The notes below the pieces were generated by a model. The model saw only the letters and a list, made by a program, of their open reading frames with translations, was not told where the DNA came from and did not search any database. A program made the position numbers and the translations under genes. From Antedon mediterranea (Eukaryota > Echinodermata > Crinoidea > Comatulida > Antedonidae), in NCBI RefSeq assembly GCF_964355755.1, contig NC_092671.1, positions 39,139,304 through 39,203,303 on the forward strand: a stretch of DNA of 64,000 bases. The letters are read 5' to 3'. Below, one piece after another: positions 49,101-59,954 of the stretch. Positions within the stretch are counted from its first letter, which is position 1. Each line of letters begins with the position of its first letter.

Positions 49101-52100
49101 CTGTAGGATCAGTTTCTATTAGTATTACCATAAACTTTTTACCTAGAAACATTATGTATACTGTTCAAGATATTACATAATGTGACATGTGATCGTGGTA
49201 ATCTGTATATTGGCGCAGTTTTAACTTTGAATATCATCAACATCATCATCATCTTAATTGCTAGTCACGTTTGTTCGCTACTCTGTACATTTTTGAGCAA
49301 GCAAACCGCATTGTTTATGTAAATTCATTACAAATTTTAGTCTGAAGAGTATTATAAAATCATGTCAGAGAGACACACACTAGATATTTTATCTGTTTTA
49401 TCAAATAATAGCTTTACAGTTATTACATTGTATTTATGGCAGGTCCAAGCTATTGTATCATTTGTGATAACAAATTCATCTTAGTCCAATTAAAGGCAAA
49501 GCTGAAAAGTTATATTTTATTTACCTAATTTTATTTTGCGAGTATTGAAATGATTGATTTATACACAGTACAACAAATACAAAAACCAAAAATCACACTA
49601 AAATAGGATTTTCTGCCATTTAGTGAAGAGATTTGATCGTACCAGGTACAGTAGTTCATAGTACTGTACACCTAACAAGATCATTTTTACTATTCACAAC
49701 TATTAATCTAAAACACAGACATACTAAACAATGCTTAATCACTTTAATAATTCTCAAAATAGTCAATAATATTGATTATTATATTTGAAAACATTTAAGT
49801 GATAAATGAGTGAATGTCAAAGTGCTATCCTTGAGACGTTGCATTTGAATTAGTGATTGTGAAATTGTATTTCTGTTGTTGAAATCTATGAATAAATTAT
49901 GTAATATTTGAATAATTAGGAACTAGGGTGCTGTGTGTAACAAAACAGTTGGTACGGAATATAGTGTGCACCTAAAAAGGTGCTTGTGTTTAAAGTACCT
50001 AAAGTGCTATTTATTTTACTACAGTTTAATATAAAATGTTTTTTATTATAATGGGGAGAAAGGGTGGGGGGAGGGGGGGGGGGGTATGTTGAGATAGAGA
50101 TCAGCTATAGAAAATTGTCTTTTTAAATTTAGGATTTAGTGTGTACTGTACGTCATTATTTCATAAAATGGATGGATGTAGACTTATTTCTAAAAACTTT
50201 AGTTACAAAAAAAAATTGATACAGTTGACTCTCCCAATACTGCGCTCTTTGAAAACCGGAAACTCTCCAATATCTGACTTTTTTAAATTACCAAAAACTC
50301 CCAAATTCATTTTTACTATAGAAACACATTCCGTAATACCAGAATTTCTGGAAAACTAGATATATTTGGTCAGCTCAAAGGAGTCCGGTATTGGGAGAGT
50401 TGACTGTATTTAACAATTGAACAAATGACAGATACAATCAATGAAAAGCTGAATGACAGATAGGGTTGTTACTACAAAAAAGCACATTGTGTACAAGTTC
50501 ACACTGACAAACAAAAAGGTTAACAAATAAAATTACCCGTTCAACTCCATTTTGTATATATGTTTTAAACGATGACTCATCAGTTCTGTTGCTGTACAGT
50601 ATTTTGTACTCTGTCACCCACTCCTCACTGTCATACCGTCCTTGCGTAGCTACTTCTGTGATCCGACTGACTTCTCCAAGATCCACCATCAAGTACTGGT
50701 TGCTGTCATCACTGCCAGCAGTCCAGCCTCCCTCTCCTGATGAATAAATAAATAAAAATTATATTTTGAGATTGAGTGAAAGCTTGAGCCTATTATATAT
50801 ACAGGGTACATGCATTTCTGTTAAGCTCTGTCTACACTATCAAACTAGTCTGACAAAAAAAGTGTGAAATCATGACAAAATATTGTAGTGATCATGCCCA
50901 AACATGGTAGTGATGACATCATCATATATGGGCACATCACATTTTGTTGTCACATAAAATTTGATAGTGTAGACAGAGCTTTAAAGCATATTGCATATTA
51001 CAGTTTTCGATGTTATGGATAGCTCTTTGAAAAAGAAAAGGATACAGCCTCTATTGTTTAACATTTATTATTTCTTAATAGACAAATTTAATTTTAGAGC
51101 CATGTGCAAAAATCTATTGAACAACTCCGTCATATAATTATTTTCTAACTAGAGTGGGAAAAATCTTAAAGGGACTAACAACGGCGGCACAGTGACTCAT
51201 GGCAAAATAATGAATGAAATCATAATACAATAATGGAAGGTTAATCAATAACTTGGATTATTGACAAAATGAATGCATATTAATTGAGTTTGAATCCCAA
51301 ATGAATAATTACATTAATTTCATTTATTAAATTTATGTTCTGTATTAACAAATAGCACTATTTAATCTAACTGATATAAATCAATTACCATAATTTGTTA
51401 CTAATAGTTAGATAATTGCAACTATATATTAAAGCATACACATTTTTGAAAATAAATACAATTTGTAAGTCTCAAACTGTTTAACTGACTTTGATGATAA
51501 TTTTTAGATGATACTTATAGTTATACTACTTATATACTGATACTAATTAAAGATTGGGTCCCACTTGGACGCAATGCAAGGACGTAGGCCAAGCTTAAGT
51601 AATTTGACCAATCATGAAAAAATAGATCATTCGAGGTCTCGCCTGTAATTGGTCAACTTGCGCCTATCTTGTGTGTCTAAGACCGTGTTCGTACGGCGAT
51701 TGAAATACACGTTTATTTGGTTTTTACCCTTAGGGTAAAACCCATACGACGTTCGTACGAATAAACAAAGTACCGGTAAGCTGACACGAAACCAATTAAG
51801 ATCGGAATTCTTAGGTCAAAAAGCGCCCTCTGTGCGTCGACCCATATCAATTGACATGGCGTGTTGACAAATTCAACTGGATATTGCATGTCGTTTCGCG
51901 CGCGAATCGTTCGATTATTATTTTTCAATCGACAACCAGACCTATATATTTATAATACATCGAATACAATTTACTTTTTAAATAAATAATGATCGAAAAT
52001 CCTGCTAACGTATGTTGTTTGTTGACCACGTGTATTTATCGTGCGAGCCGAACTATTGTTGTGGAAATTCCATTTAATGTACACGCACTGTACCCCTCTT

Positions 52101-55100
52101 GTAAAAATCACCACGTGTATTTATCGTTCGAGCCGAACTATTGTTGTGGAAATTCCATTTAATGTACACGCACTGTACCCCTCTTGTAAAAATCACCACG
52201 TGTATTTATCGTGCGAGCCGAACTATTGTTGTGAAAATTCCATTTAATGTACACGCACTGTACCCCTCTTGTAAAAATTACCACATGTATTCATCGTGCG
52301 AGCCGAACTATTGTTGTAAAAATTCCATTTAACACGCACTGTACCCCTCTTATCGTGCGAGCCGAACGGTTGATGTGGTAATTCACAGACACCAGGCTAC
52401 CACAATACAGAACTCCCTGCCGTTACATGTACATTATAAGCCACCGATTCGCAAGTTCAGGTCACCGGAAAAAAAACCAACGAGTTGATTATTTATATAT
52501 AATTTTACAAAACAATAGATATACATTCGCATTAACGAAAAAGAACATTTTAAACAATAATTGTTAAACAATCAGAAAGCTTATTTGAGGTCGCGATTTG
52601 ACATGACCCCGTTAACGCTTGATTAATTATACCCCGAGGCAGCGTGTAATTGGAATGGGATTGAAATAACCAGTAAAGTTGGTGGATTTTTCGTCCAGAT
52701 GGTTTTCTAATTTTTTATAGCCAGAGGCGTAAGTTAATTGCCACACGCGACCTCACAGTTGGAAGTACACGGTAGTTTCAGTCCCGTCCGAACGGGCCCT
52801 AAGTGTGAACTAAGAATAAGTACAGTACTGTACCAAGTACAATCATCTGATCATAGAATTGGTATCTTCATAAAAGATTATATAAAGCTCTGTCTACAAT
52901 ATAAAACTAGTTTGACAAAAAAAGTGTGATGTGCCCAAATATGGTAGTGGTATGTTTAAATATGGCAGTGATATGACATCATCATGTCCATGGGTACAGT
53001 AAATCACATTTTTTTGTCACGTACAGTAAAATTTGATAGCGTAGACAGTGCTTTAGTCACTAGATGTATCCACTCTTTATATCATAAGAGTTTTTTTTTA
53101 ATGAAATTTACATTTGAATGAAAAGAGCAATATAAAACTGACTATAAGAAATTTTATGTATAATCAATTTTTACTATGTCAGTAGTTAGAAAGTACATTT
53201 ACCGTCTTTCCAGTGAAGTCGTGCATACTCTGGCCCTCGTAACGATGACAATGATGATGATGCGGTGATCATGTCACGATATATAACACCAGTTTGCATG
53301 CCAAGTGGAGCATTGCAAGTTGCTAAAAGAAAATATTGAAATATTTTAAAAAATTAACCTACTTACTGTATACTCTTAGACTATACTTTTCTGTACAATA
53401 TACTAAAGCTCTGTCTACACTTATCAACATTTATGTAACAAAAATGTGATGTGCCAATATGTTCATGATGTCATAGTTTAGACAGAGCTTTAGACAGATT
53501 GATATACTACTGCATAAATTATTTATTTTCAAAATACTCTATCAATTTTCATTCATATCCAACAGCAGGGAACCTGCCAGTTACAGAATAGAACAAGATA
53601 TTAAATTTGGCGTACATACACAATTATTATTTTTTTGAATTTAAATACATTCTGGTGAATATTATGCAAAGTACTATTTAATGAAACACTACTTTGAAAT
53701 GGATGTACTGTACATAACCCCTTCTTCAGTCAGGTACCTATATCAGGGCAGTAGCCACCAGTACGGTTGATAAGGTTTCAACCTGACCAGTTTTTTACAG
53801 AGGGGTCTTTCTTTGACAACCCATTCGTGGCTTGAACAGTGATTGTTCCATTTTCTTGTGAAAACCACATCACTATAATTCAAAGGTAGAACAGAGCCCT
53901 TACTGATTGGTCTACTCTCTTGTGTATTAGTTGATGTCTACTTTCAGTGAGTCTGGTTTTAAGAATAAAACGATGCCTTTGTTAAATTTTATGACAATTT
54001 ATAGATGTGTGGGTCTCTATAGTAAATCATTTGAAATTGTAGAAATGGATTAATAGGAATAATGTTTTTTTAAACTAACTAACAAAAAATGCCAGTTAAT
54101 TGTATGAAAATGTATAAGTCTACAAGTAGTACTGTACTGTCTGTCTTAGCTATTCCTTTCTGAATTTGAAAAAAACAAACACATGGTATTTAAATGTACT
54201 GGACTGTAAAAATGTTGACAGTATGTTACTTTAAATCTTAAATGTATCAAAACAACATTTATTTGTTATTTGAAAGAAGCTTGAATTAATTAATTTTGCA
54301 TGGTGTGAGCATGGAGCTACTGTATAGCCCATGGTGTAAGAGTAATATACAGTACTGTACACTGCACCAGACAGACATGGCAAATAGAGTTAGTAACGGA
54401 TGGATGCTTTCTTCACATTGCAGCCATTTTGCTATCTTTCCATTTAAATTATTGAAAATCAATTTCATATCTGTGTTTCATTTCATGATTAAAGCAGCAT
54501 TTATTGAAATACATAGATGTTTTCATACAGAACAAAATAACTTTTTATCAACAATAAAACAGTCGTTAGAGTACACTGTATATTTTTTATTTCATTCATT
54601 TTTGTCTCCATAAAAATACAAGTAAACGTAGATAACAACAAGAAAACATCACACAAAACCAGGCAGAGAAAAAAAGCGAACCTAATCACTATCTAGTAGG
54701 TCTCCTATTGCATTGATTGTATAAAAAAACATTTAGAATAACATTTGTAAAAACATTAAAAAGGCATAAAGTAAATAATATATCAAAATAAATTAAAATA
54801 TATTTGTACTGTACTGTAGGTGTACTGTACACCAACCAAGATACAGTCACCTGTATAATAATAATATTATATTCTGTCATACTGTACAGAAGCATTAAAA
54901 GATGTACAGTATTGTCCCTCCTGAAAAAATAGTTCTTTAAAACATTTTTGTTGACCATTTCATTTTAATGTAACATAATAGTTATCCACTTTGACCAAAA
55001 ATTGGATCGAAAAAAAATGTATTTACTTGAAAAAAAATGTAATTTAAAGCAAAAAAATGGTAAAATTGGCTGCCAGCCAATGGATTTTTGGTTGAATTTT

Positions 55101-57702
55101 AACATTTATTTTGTCATTTTATAAGTGAAAACATATTTTTTTTTTTCGTTTTTTTTTCTATTGAAGTAATTAACTTGATTAAAACTACAAAATAACATAT
55201 TCAAAGTCTAATTTAATTAATCTTCATTTTTCATGTTTTTGAGGGACAATACATCTTTAATATTATACCCTAGTGTTGTTACAGGTAGTAATAACAAATT
55301 TAAAAGATTTGAAATAAGTTTGATAAGATAAATTAAACATGAATCAAACGAAGAAAGCATACAGTTAATGTAATCAAACTGCAAATGTATGATAATGTTA
55401 AAAATGCGTGTGCGTATTAGAATTAAATGCTTGCGTATGATGTGCGTCATGTCAAGCTGTGTACTGTGTACATTGAAGTAAATCACAATAATTTTCAAAA
55501 TGTTCAAATAATCGGAATATTCTTAAAATACTAAAAAAACTTAAAGAATATTATGGTAATATTATGCGTTACCTATCTTAGATTAATATGAGATCAGTAC
55601 TGGAGTACAGTAATTTGTTTTTGATGTTAATCTGACATTTCAAATGAGAAATATTTGATGGAAATGGACTATTAACTAGAAATGTAATTCACTGAAAGTA
55701 CATCCTTTCACTCCGAGTTTGATTATCATCAATCATTGGAAAAAAGACAGTTTAAATTTGTAATAATAAGGTTTTACTTTTATCAGCTAAAATTAAGACT
55801 TACTAGAATATTATTTTTTTTGGGATCCTGCATGTGAAAAGACACTTGTTTTCTTCTAGCTCTGTCTACACTATCAAACTGTATGTGACATAAAATGTGC
55901 ACATATACTTGATCTTGATTGAATAATTGATAAACTCCAACTGGAATATCACTCAATGTGTGAGTAGAGGTTGAGGAGGGGAGAGCTAATCATAGATTAG
56001 TTTGGAGAACGTTTTAGTGATAGACATGATCATATCACACATATTTGCCCATATGATATCACTACCATATTTGGGAACATCACACATTTTGTCAAACTAG
56101 TTTGATTAGTGTAGACAGAGATTAATACAGGATCTCCAAAAATAGTTTTTAAAAAAATGTCTTAATTATATTTTATGTATTTTTATTTTGCCATTGAAAT
56201 TAATAAATGTTCTTGAATATAATAATTAATATATGAACTAAATTTATAATGCTATAGATGATTCCTTATATTAAAAACAACATTCTAAAAAATTGGGTTA
56301 AAATAAAAAAGTGCTCCTTTCATTATTCAAGCAAAATTCATAAGAATTTCTCAGGGATATTATTAAGATATGAAATTGAATGAAAATTGATGTCTTATGC
56401 CGATTACTGATTGTTTAACCCAGGAAAATTAACCAACTTTTTTTTCTTCTGCAAATAAAAAAAGTTGATTAATTATAAACCAACGCCCACTGTTACTCTA
56501 TTGGTCCCATGTGTTAAGAACAAACTTAATGATTAGTAAGTAGCAAGCTCAAATGAAATGAATACTAATAGCTGTTATTGCTATATTTAGATTAATTGGA
56601 AACAGATATCTCCCACACAAGTTTAACCTGGCTGGTTTCAGCACAGTAAGCACAACTCACATTGATTATCTGGGAATCAAGCGCCTTTTTAGCGCTTTGT
56701 TACAGATCAATAATTATAAAACAAATATTATAATCCAGAATAATCATTTTAATTTGCTATAATAATTTACAAATCAATAACTGTACTCTGGTGCTGCATA
56801 GTCTAATGTGCTCTTTTATGGATTTCTTTCAATTAAATTAAATATGTATTTACAGTACCACTAAAAGTAAAATTTAAATAACATTAATAGGAAAGAGAGG
56901 ATCACTAATGTTGCAGTCTATTAATTTAGGTTTTTTATAAAAAAATAAATCTTTTTTATTTATATTTATAATATAACATTTTATTATTAATAAATAATAT
57001 TATTATTAATTATTATTAATATTACTTGCATTATTTATCAATGTAGCAATGGATATTAATAATTATATCTTAAGTAAGGTTTTATCGAGCTTTACTTTAC
57101 TGAAATACTTTACTGCTCAGTTTCAAATTTTCTTTTGAGTCTTTTGATTCAATCTGGCCAAGAAAATTCTTGCGTAATTTTAAATTGTGCATAAAAAAAA
57201 AGCTACATAGCTACTTCGGGCCTCGAACAATTATTTGATTAAAGTTATCAATATGACAGATCAAATTCAAACCTCTTTTTTTTTAGATCTTCTTATTTAT
57301 ATGAATACGAGTAAAGTTTTTGGTTTTACTTGCTTAGTATTATAGGCGTAATTGTAAGTTTAGTGGAATTTACATTAATCTATCTAGACCTACCCCAATT
57401 GTCACAAATCTAGGCCAGTCGGGACTTCCTCTCAATTGACAATAGTCATTTCCTGACATTCCACCTGTAGGGCAACCTCTCACCTGCTTCCTGGCTCAGA
57501 CTAGACAGACTAACTAGGGCCTATAGGCCTAGATCGCAAGGTAGGCCTAACGGAAACGGGCTACTTCATATACTCAGATCCGATTTCAAATACAATAAAT
57601 TGAAAGAGAGTGATACTTACTATCTGCTTGAGATTGTTTAACGATTAAACTTGCAAACAAGGCGATCAAAATCTGTTTAAATTGCATTAAAGTTAGCTCC
57701 AT
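34180..57702 (-). CDS. Contactin-associated protein / neurexin-IV-like transmembrane adhesion protein
   Basis: Twenty-two coding exons, minus: 57621-57702, 53203-53322, 50537-50736, 47686-47827, 46654-46863, 44430-44608, 43745-44010, 43324-43475, 42454-42591, 42100-42235, 41686-41789, 41422-41541, 40491-40694, 39967-40049, 39557-39758, 38660-39058, 37482-37715, 36987-37172, 36358-36485, 35779-35866, 35273-35542, 34180-34367. Total 3,831 nt, 1,276 residues plus TAG, with every phase joining. Order: signal peptide (1-25), discoidin F5/8C (about 30-178), laminin G 1 (about 182-360), laminin G 2 (about 375-540), EGF (542-577), fibrinogen-like segment (578-710; [10 protein letters not shown]), laminin G 3 (about 780-940), EGF 2 (about 955-990), laminin G 4 (about 1000-1150), one membrane helix (about 1215-1233), short cytoplasmic tail. 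This order is diagnostic of CNTNAP/Nrx-IV. The tail has the juxtamembrane [13 protein letters not shown], like the protein 4.1-binding motif of the family, and ends KEWYL. The family works at septate or paranodal junctions. Which vertebrate CNTNAP it matches cannot be said, so no symbol is given. Confidence 0.94.
34441..34590. mobile_element. MITE family A, copy A10
   Basis: taaagctctgtctacactat at the left; right end degraded to gataatgtagataag. In the last CNTNAP-like intron. Confidence 0.85.
34681..34787. mobile_element. MITE family A, copy A11 (internal deletion)
   Basis: taaagctctgtctacactat left; right end agtgtagagagcgctta joined directly to the internal tcactaccatat. The segment to its left (34595-34680) is duplicated at 37214-37275. 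Confidence 0.82.
34895..35254. repeat. 23-bp minisatellite, about 15.6 units
   Basis: Units of gggactatacttgaatca plus agcat, nearly identical; one unit lacks a g (about 35078). The array ends about 18 bp from the splice donor of CNTNAP-like exon 21 (exon edge 35273), so it opens the last intron. Confidence 0.95.
36540..36805 (+). mobile_element. Possible retroelement 3' end
   Basis: Ends tagaataaattgattttgat, tgatta, the kind of short tandem tail seen at LINE 3' ends. No coding part seen. Confidence 0.3.
37194..37447. mobile_element. MITE family A, copy A12, with internal 21-bp unit amplified
   Basis: A right-terminus piece gtgtagacagagcttta at 37197, then the segment shared with 34595-34680, then gacaaaaaaatatgatgtgt and six units of catattaaggcatatcacta type, ending gggcacatcacatt. 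The unit is a variant of the internal 'accatatttgggcatatcac' unit of the family. Confidence 0.82.
37778..38100 (-). mobile_element. Widespread 'nggcggaggt' repeat element
   Basis: Minus strand reads gtgaccttgacctatgacc, ccaaatttggttagaatcgg, and ends ccttggcggaggtaatta. I recall this type of sequence from many aquatic invertebrate and fish genomes, but do not know a firm class name. An A-rich stretch (38079-38123) joins it to the tRNA-like head that follows. Confidence 0.5.
38124..38200 (-). mobile_element. tRNA-like sequence (A and B box), SINE head rather than a tRNA gene
   Basis: Minus strand: gtggtgtaatggttatgtg (A-box-like) and ggttcaagtcc (B box) at tRNA spacing, but the T-stem pairs poorly and the acceptor stem is not convincing. 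It sits in a CNTNAP-like intron beside the element at 37778. Confidence 0.6.
39371..39536. mobile_element. MITE family A, copy A13
   Basis: taaagctctgtttacactat left, gatagtgtagatagagcttg right, two internal units. Its right end is 20 bp from the edge of CNTNAP-like exon 15 (39557). Confidence 0.86.
40296..40441. mobile_element. MITE family A, copy A14
   Basis: ttaagctctgtctacactat left, gatagtgtagacggatattt right. The right terminus has a small change; it lies about 50 bp from exon 13. Confidence 0.86.
40828..41279. repeat. Two-copy tandem duplication of about 225 bp in a CNTNAP-like intron
   Basis: Both copies have aaaactcattgcctcttatc, aatggtaatgctgattgcta and tttctggtgggtaagcctta, gcccaccagacaaacatct. 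They differ by few substitutions and indels, so the duplication is recent. Confidence 0.9.
41934..42070. mobile_element. MITE family A, copy A15
   Basis: taaacctctgtttacactat left, gatagtgtagactgagctta right, two aaatatggtagtgat units. Confidence 0.85.
42662..42798. mobile_element. MITE family B, copy 3
   Basis: ttaaccttggttcccacta left and tagtgggaaccaagcatta right; inner gaccaatgacaagcgac and tcgcttgtgattggtca pair. Confidence 0.85.
43114..43291. mobile_element. MITE family A, copy A16 (left terminus shortened)
   Basis: Left end taaacctctatcaaact lacks the gtctacac core; right end gatagtgtagacagagcttt is intact. Two units of atttgggtatattactacc type. Confidence 0.83.
44682..45220. mobile_element. 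MITE family A, copy A17, split by a LINE
   Basis: Left piece 44682-44740, right piece 45111-45220; joined they restore the usual cccatatatggacatg. Both arms carry the same changes from the family consensus (left cgaaccagttt, right aaactggttcg), so the arms still pair exactly. Confidence 0.9.
44741..45110 (-). mobile_element. LINE 3' end, 5'-truncated, nested in copy A17
   Basis: Minus strand encodes about 70 residues ending a non-LTR retrotransposon [23 protein letters not shown] and [17 protein letters not shown], stop at 44878. Its 3' end is a short tandem atctt repeat (aagataagataagata on the plus strand), typical of CR1/L2-group tails. No clear target duplication. Confidence 0.8.
45667..46188. 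repeat. 48-bp minisatellite, 11 units
   Basis: Units with gatgactagatacagtgtta and catttgttagtgtatata, agatgttaa; length varies at the (TA)n part (gtatatatatgatg, gtattatgatg). In the intron between CNTNAP-like exons 5 and 6. Confidence 0.95.
46975..47293. mobile_element. MITE family C, copy C2
   Basis: TTAA-agatatattgtccc at the left, ggggataatacatct-TTAA at the right; inner tagttattcactttgacc shared with copy C3. Confidence 0.82.
47453..47710. repeat. Tandem duplication that copied the 3' edge of a CNTNAP-like exon
   Basis: About 120-130 bp units: tagctaccagcagtgaaattg at 47470 and tagctaacacagtgaaattg at 47599; the second unit ends in the true exon 4 edge and donor (47686), while 47560-47582 repeats accagctaaacatccataaa, attcaaca, including the splice donor. 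Only this last part of the exon is copied. Confidence 0.82.
48040..48320 (+). mobile_element. tRNA-derived SINE (family S2), copy 2
   Basis: gtggccaagcagttaagac, ggttcgaggctcac, ctcggataaggactataaac, ggtccagtgtacaca match copy 1 at 16003 in order. Confidence 0.75.
48321..50219. other. Intron sequence of the CNTNAP-like gene
   Basis: A family A terminus fragment at 48487-48512 (gtttgatagagtagagagag), one full copy at 48937, a G-run at 50070-50090. Nothing else supported. Confidence 0.5.
48937..49105. mobile_element. MITE family A, copy A19
   Basis: taaagctctgtccacactac left, gatagtgtagacaaagctgt right, two internal units. Confidence 0.85.
50220..50408. mobile_element. MITE family G, copy 2 (intact)
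   Basis: Perfect 21-bp terminal inverted repeats (tacagttgactctcccaata and reverse). TA at both ends. No ORF of its own. Confidence 0.85.
50821..50984. mobile_element. MITE family A, copy A20
   Basis: ttaagctctgtctacactat left, gatagtgtagacagagcttt right. Confidence 0.87.
51547..51685. mobile_element. MITE family B, copy 4 (diverged)
   Basis: gggtcccacttggacgcaat, gcaaggacgta, gaccaatcatg and gtaattggtcaact in family order; right end lost. Confidence 0.6.
52024..52366. repeat. 85-bp tandem repeat, about four units
   Basis: Units with accacgtgtatttatcgtgc, gagccgaactattgttg, ttccatttaatgtacacgca and ctgtacccctcttgtaaaaa; the last is shortened. ORFs over it are repeat artefacts. Confidence 0.93.
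52883..53055. mobile_element. MITE family A, copy A21
   Basis: taaagctctgtctacaatat left, gatagcgtagacagtgcttt right. Confidence 0.85.
53404..53492. mobile_element. MITE family A, copy A22 (shortest, 89 bp)
   Basis: taaagctctgtctacactta left, catagtttagacagagcttt right, with most of the middle gone. Confidence 0.82.
54895..55260. mobile_element. MITE family C, copy C3
   Basis: TTAA-aagatgtacagtattgtccc left, gagggacaatacatct-TTAA right. Confidence 0.82.
55857..56125. mobile_element. MITE family A, copy A23, with about 110 bp of foreign sequence
   Basis: tagctctgtctacactatca left, tgattagtgtagacagagat right; between gtgcacatatac and gacatgatcatatcac lies unrelated sequence 55915-56020. Confidence 0.8.
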
Positions 57703-58010
57703 TTTAATCGTTTTATCAACTACCACACCGCCGCGGCATCGCTACTTTCCTTTTTTCTCTATTGTGATTTTACCTTTCCCGACAAAAAATCAACCAATCA
57801 TCAAACAATACGACATACGCCAAACAGTCTTGAGAAATAGGTGGCGCTATTCCACATGTAATTGTACAGCAGAGGTTTGTTTTGAAATTCATTTTTGATT
57901 GTTGTTATTGTTAAAATTTATATTATTTGTGTGTTTTATCACAAAGCAAAACAAGTGTTTCGTGTTTTTAAATGACTTTTCTCTCCATCTAGATCTATAG
58001 TTTTTGTGAA
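57703..58010. promoter_or_regulatory. Head-to-head promoter region between the CNTNAP-like gene and TPK1
   Basis: Only 308 bp separate the two start codons, so both 5' UTRs and core promoters must fit here unless an upstream non-coding exon exists. It is less AT-rich near 57720-57740 (ccgccgcgg) than the surroundings and has a CCAAT-type word at about 57790 (aaccaatcat). No TATA box is convincing on either side. A shared promoter is an inference from spacing. Confidence 0.6.
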
Positions 58011-59909
58011 ATGTCTTCCAGTTTAACGCATGCAGCAAGCATATTTAGGCCTTTAAATTTTTTAGAAAAAGATGATGGTAGGTAGAGCGTACATACATTT
58101 TTAGGACTGTCCCTTTTGTATTGGACGATATTAAGTAGATTAGCAATCAATTTATTTCCAAGAATGGAAAGATGTTATTTATTATGTACAGTGGCTTGCG
58201 TTTTACTTAATTGGGTAAAATTACAATTTCTATTTTTTCTTATGTAGTCGCAAACTATGGTTTGATTCTGCTGAACCAACCAATGAATGATTTAGTGCCA
58301 AGGCTTTGGAAGCAAGCTGTATACAAAGCATCAGTTGATGGAGCTACAAATTATCTATTTCAGGATCAACATTTTAAAGAGTATATAAATTGTTTATTTC
58401 ATTATTTTCAATATCATCTGCCAATATATTATACATATTCGTAATACTCATTCTATTGTTCAGTTTCGTTCCAGATTTGGTTTCTGGAGATTTTGATTCA
58501 ATAAATAAAGATGTTCTGCAACACTACAAAGACATGGTGAGTTAAATATGTGTATCTATGTATATGTTTGATTAAATATAACACTAGTAATAACAACAAC
58601 AATAAAAATGTCTTTCTTTATTTCTGTAGGGATGTGAAATTGTAGAAACTGAAGACCAGAATGAAACAGATTTTACAAAAGCCTTAAACCTTGTACTGCA
58701 TCGCCTTAAAGAAAAAAAAATTGAAGTAAATATTCTGGAAGATTTTGCACGCTAGAATTGAATAAATGGTTAAAACCTGTAATTTGGGACCCGCAAAAAC
58801 CCCCCACACACACCAGGCGCCCCCCCCCCCCCATTGACTAACTCCAAATCAGAGGATAATTTTGTTCTACAAAAAAAAAAATTAGCTCAGCGAATTTCAG
58901 TTTTGATTGCTATTAGAAGCATTTTGTTTACCATTTTTGTTTTCACTGCCCAATGACAAAAGTAATTTGTATGTTAGCATCTGATCAGCGGTATAAAATA
59001 TCATAATAATAATAATATAACAATTTATAAAGCGCACATATCCACTAAAGTTCTCAAGGCGCTAATCACCAAATATGATTAGTAGCTCAACAGAATAGCA
59101 GATGGTTTTTGTTTTTGTCTATGCAGGTTGAGTACATAGTAGCATTGGGTGCTTTAGGTGGCCGCTTGGACCATACATTATCTAACATAAACACATTGTA
59201 CACGGCAGCACAAATAACCTCTACACCGGTATATCTCATAGGACAGGAATCTCTTGCCCTGCTTCTCAATACGGTATGTCCATCAATTTTAATAATGATG
59301 TAAAAATAAATAAAAAGCATAAAAATAATAATAAAAATAACAAAATAATAATATAAAGAAATTTAAAAAATCCAATCAAAACTAAACCCAAAACCAGCTG
59401 TGAATAATGCCACCACACCGACTAGTTCTATGATAATCAACATGATGATTGATAACACGTAAAGATGAAAATGTACTTTGATAGAAAATTTAACAGACAG
59501 CTGCAAAAATAAGAGGCTATCAGAATTTTGTATCATGACATCTCTTTTTATTTACTATATTCATTATTCAACTCTGGTGTGCTAATCTGGTAAGGCTCTG
59601 TACTTCTGGCTGATGTGTGTTTGTAGAGGGCCTAATCCAAAATTCCTCAGTAAATAATACGTTCTCTTACAGGGTAAACATACCATTGAGGTAAACACTG
59701 GCTATGAGGCCGAATGGTGCGGTCTAATACCAGTAGGTCAACCTTGCCAAGATGTAACTACCACAGGTCTAAAATGGAACCTGACCAATCAAAAACTTGA
59801 ATTCGGAGGTTGCATCAGCACATCGAATACTTTCACAGAAGAACAAAAATGTGTGACTGTTGACACTGATGAACCATTATTGTGGACGATGGGAATAAAG
59901 ATGAAATAA
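58011..59909 (+). CDS. TPK1: Thiamine pyrophosphokinase (TPK1)
   Basis: Six coding exons, plus: 58011-58077, 58248-58380, 58464-58536, 58630-58725, 59127-59273, 59673-59909; 753 nt, 250 residues plus TAA (human 243). The enzyme transfers pyrophosphate from ATP to thiamine, giving thiamine diphosphate in the cytosol. Visible family motifs in order: [15 protein letters not shown], the nucleotide/metal site [36 protein letters not shown], then the thiamine-binding C-terminal part with CGLIPVGQP and [11 protein letters not shown]. The usual DGGAN near the N-terminus reads DGATN here, a mild change. The first exon ([12 protein letters not shown]) is less conserved; the ATG is the only in-frame start before it. 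The last 14 codons and the stop are exactly duplicated in tandem just downstream (59910-59954). The gene is divergent from the CNTNAP-like gene and convergent with SEC61G. An AATAAA at 60234 may end the transcript. Confidence 0.95.
58998..59075 (-). mobile_element. SINE-type 3' tail, reversed
   Basis: ataataataataatataaca, ttataaagcgcacatatcc and caaggcgctaatcacc; reverse of the tail at 15505. TPK1 intron 4. Confidence 0.5.
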
Positions 59910-59954
59910 ACTGATGAACCATTATTGTGGACGATGGGAATAAAGATGAAATAA
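59865..59954 (+). repeat. Exact 45-bp tandem duplication over the TPK1 stop codon
   Basis: Unit 59865-59909 (actgatgaaccattattgtg to aagatgaaataa) encodes the last 14 residues and TAA; unit 59910-59954 is identical. As the stop is inside the unit, the protein is unchanged and the second copy is 3' UTR. Confidence 0.97.

Larger units (their letters stand above)
53493..57620. other. Large first intron of the CNTNAP-like gene
   Basis: Contains a partial S1 SINE piece (53560-53600), a family C and a family A element, and otherwise AT-rich DNA. No supported exon between 53323 and 57620. Confidence 0.55.

Noticed and set aside
52041-52332. Overlapping 60-70 codon ORFs with repeated motifs
   Set aside because: They follow the 85-bp tandem repeat and have no splice or start context.
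55217-55507. 96-codon minus-strand ORF
   Set aside because: Partly over the end of a family C element and otherwise low complexity; no recognisable domain or splice partner.
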